Shown here: one piece after another, positions 63,390 to 64,000 of the stretch
How the letters are laid out: the number at the start of each line of letters is the position of its first letter
How positions within the stretch are numbered: the stretch's first letter is position 1
Made by a program: the position numbers and the translations under genes
From: Pseudomonas putida
Lineage (GTDB): Bacteria; Pseudomonadota; Gammaproteobacteria; Pseudomonadales; Pseudomonadaceae
DNA: 64,000 nt
NCBI RefSeq assembly: GCF_002906855.1
Contig: NZ_MINI01000038.1
Span: forward strand, 1,426,001 to 1,490,000
Direction: 5' to 3'
The notes under the pieces: model-generated
The model's database searches: none
What the model was told of the DNA's origin: nothing
Seen by the model: only the letters and a program-made list of their open reading frames with translations

Positions 63390-64000
63390 GTGCCCATCAC
63401 CCTCCAGGCCCTGTTCGCACCCAGCAGCCTCGCCATCAAGTTCGCCATCAAGACCCTGCTTGGAGCGGGCCTGGCGCTGTGGCTGGCCATGCGTTGGGGG
63501 CTGGAGCAACCGTCCTGGGCGTTGATGACCGCATTCATCGTCGCCCAGCCGTTGTCGGGGATGGTGGTGCAAAAGGGTCTGGCGCGTCTGGCCGGGACTT
63601 TGGTCGGCACGGTCATGTCGGTGGTGTTCATCGGCCTGTTCGCGCAGACGCCATGGCTGTTCCTGATCACCTTGGCGTTGTGGCTGGCCCTGTGCACGGC
63701 GGCCTCCACGCAGTTACGCAGTGCCTGGGCCTATTCGTTCGTACTGGCCGGCTACACCGCAGCCATCATTGCTTTGCCCGCCATCAGTCATCCCTTGCAG
63801 GTGTTCGACCAGGCGGTAGCGCGTTGTACCGAGATCTGCCTGGGGATCTTCTGCGCCACCGCCAGCAGCGCCCTGATCTGGCCGATGCGGGTCGAGCAGC
63901 AGCTCGCCGGGCAGGCCCGTCAGGCCTGGCAGAACGGCTTGCAGGCGGCAAGCGCCATGCTTGGTGGCGAGGATGAAGCGCGCAAAGGGTTGCTGGACAG
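63390..64000 (+). CDS. FUSC-family efflux transporter (3' end outside window)
   Basis: GTG 63390 with AAGG upstream, 203 codons seen. Reads MPITLQALFAPSSLAIKFAI, then about five hydrophobic helices and the FUSC signature WALMTAFIVAQP and YTAAIIALP. These proteins export aromatic acids or antimicrobial compounds and usually sit with a DUF1656 protein and a membrane-fusion protein, expected downstream. A MarR-type site in front suggests compound-inducible control. Confidence 0.88.
   Translation, partial: MPITLQALFAPSSLAIKFAIKTLLGAGLALWLAMRWGLEQPSWALMTAFIVAQPLSGMVVQKGLARLAGTLVGTVMSVVFIGLFAQTPWLFLITLALWLALCTAASTQLRSAWAYSFVLAGYTAAIIALPAISHPLQVFDQAVARCTEICLGIFCATASSALIWPMRVEQQLAGQARQAWQNGLQAASAMLGGEDEARKGLLD

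Overview
The window is a chromosomal segment of a Pseudomonas of the P. putida group. This is judged from gene order (rnt-pyrC-motY-argG; rsx-nth; metG/apbC; dcd; the ligase-associated repair cluster; livFGHMK; rapA), the high-GC coding style and Pseudomonas-specific families. Two foreign segments interrupt otherwise ordinary core genome.

Layout. 1-1.6 kb: the right end of an integrative conjugative element (end of trbI, a DUF2274 gene, a strong terminator). 1.7-26.5 kb: core genes for RNA processing, pyrimidine and arginine synthesis, a MotY-like flagellar protein, a LuxR-type response regulator, a reduced Rsx-like redox operon with nth, metG and apbC back to back, a cold-shock gene, dcd, the PdeM/Lhr/ligase/exonuclease repair cluster, a penicillin-acylase-family lipoprotein and a His-rich SEC-C protein. 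27.03-34.44 kb: a 7.4-kb AT-richer island. 34.4-64 kb: core genes again, with OmpA-like lipoproteins, a collagen-like protein, dinG, an agarase-like glycosidase, an esterase, pdxH, slyB, the branched-chain amino-acid ABC transporter, an MHYT-GGDEF-EAL protein, rapA, small proteins and the start of a FUSC efflux gene.

The main discovery is the island. A 14-bp direct repeat (27027-27040 and 34426-34439) bounds it. The left copy carries a displaced native 3' end of ychJ, two bases from the next gene of the former operon. The right copy gives ychJ a foreign last few codons. Rejoining the island ends yields a 70-bp attP with 27-bp imperfect inverted arms (21 of 27 matching), the architecture expected for a large serine integrase, and such an integrase gene lies just inside the right end. 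That gene is split by a 204-bp MITE-like element made from the two ends of an IS30-family insertion sequence. A second, almost identical copy splits another small island gene. Both copies sit in the same 12-bp palindrome, CCTGAATTCAGG, and restoring that palindrome reopens both reading frames. The island is therefore probably locked in place by its own parasite. Its cargo (a periplasmic protein, an HTH protein, a resolvase, small membrane proteins and a 290-residue HTH protein behind a consensus promoter with a palindrome at +1) is mostly unrecognised.

Other notable points are an Rsx operon with no rsxC and altered membrane cysteines, paired ANR-type boxes before a 38-residue membrane protein, a SlyA-type palindrome before the FUSC gene, and a 16-bp palindrome upstream of livK. 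Starts were chosen by ribosome-binding site and family length; functions are from recognised motifs and neighbourhood, with no database search.
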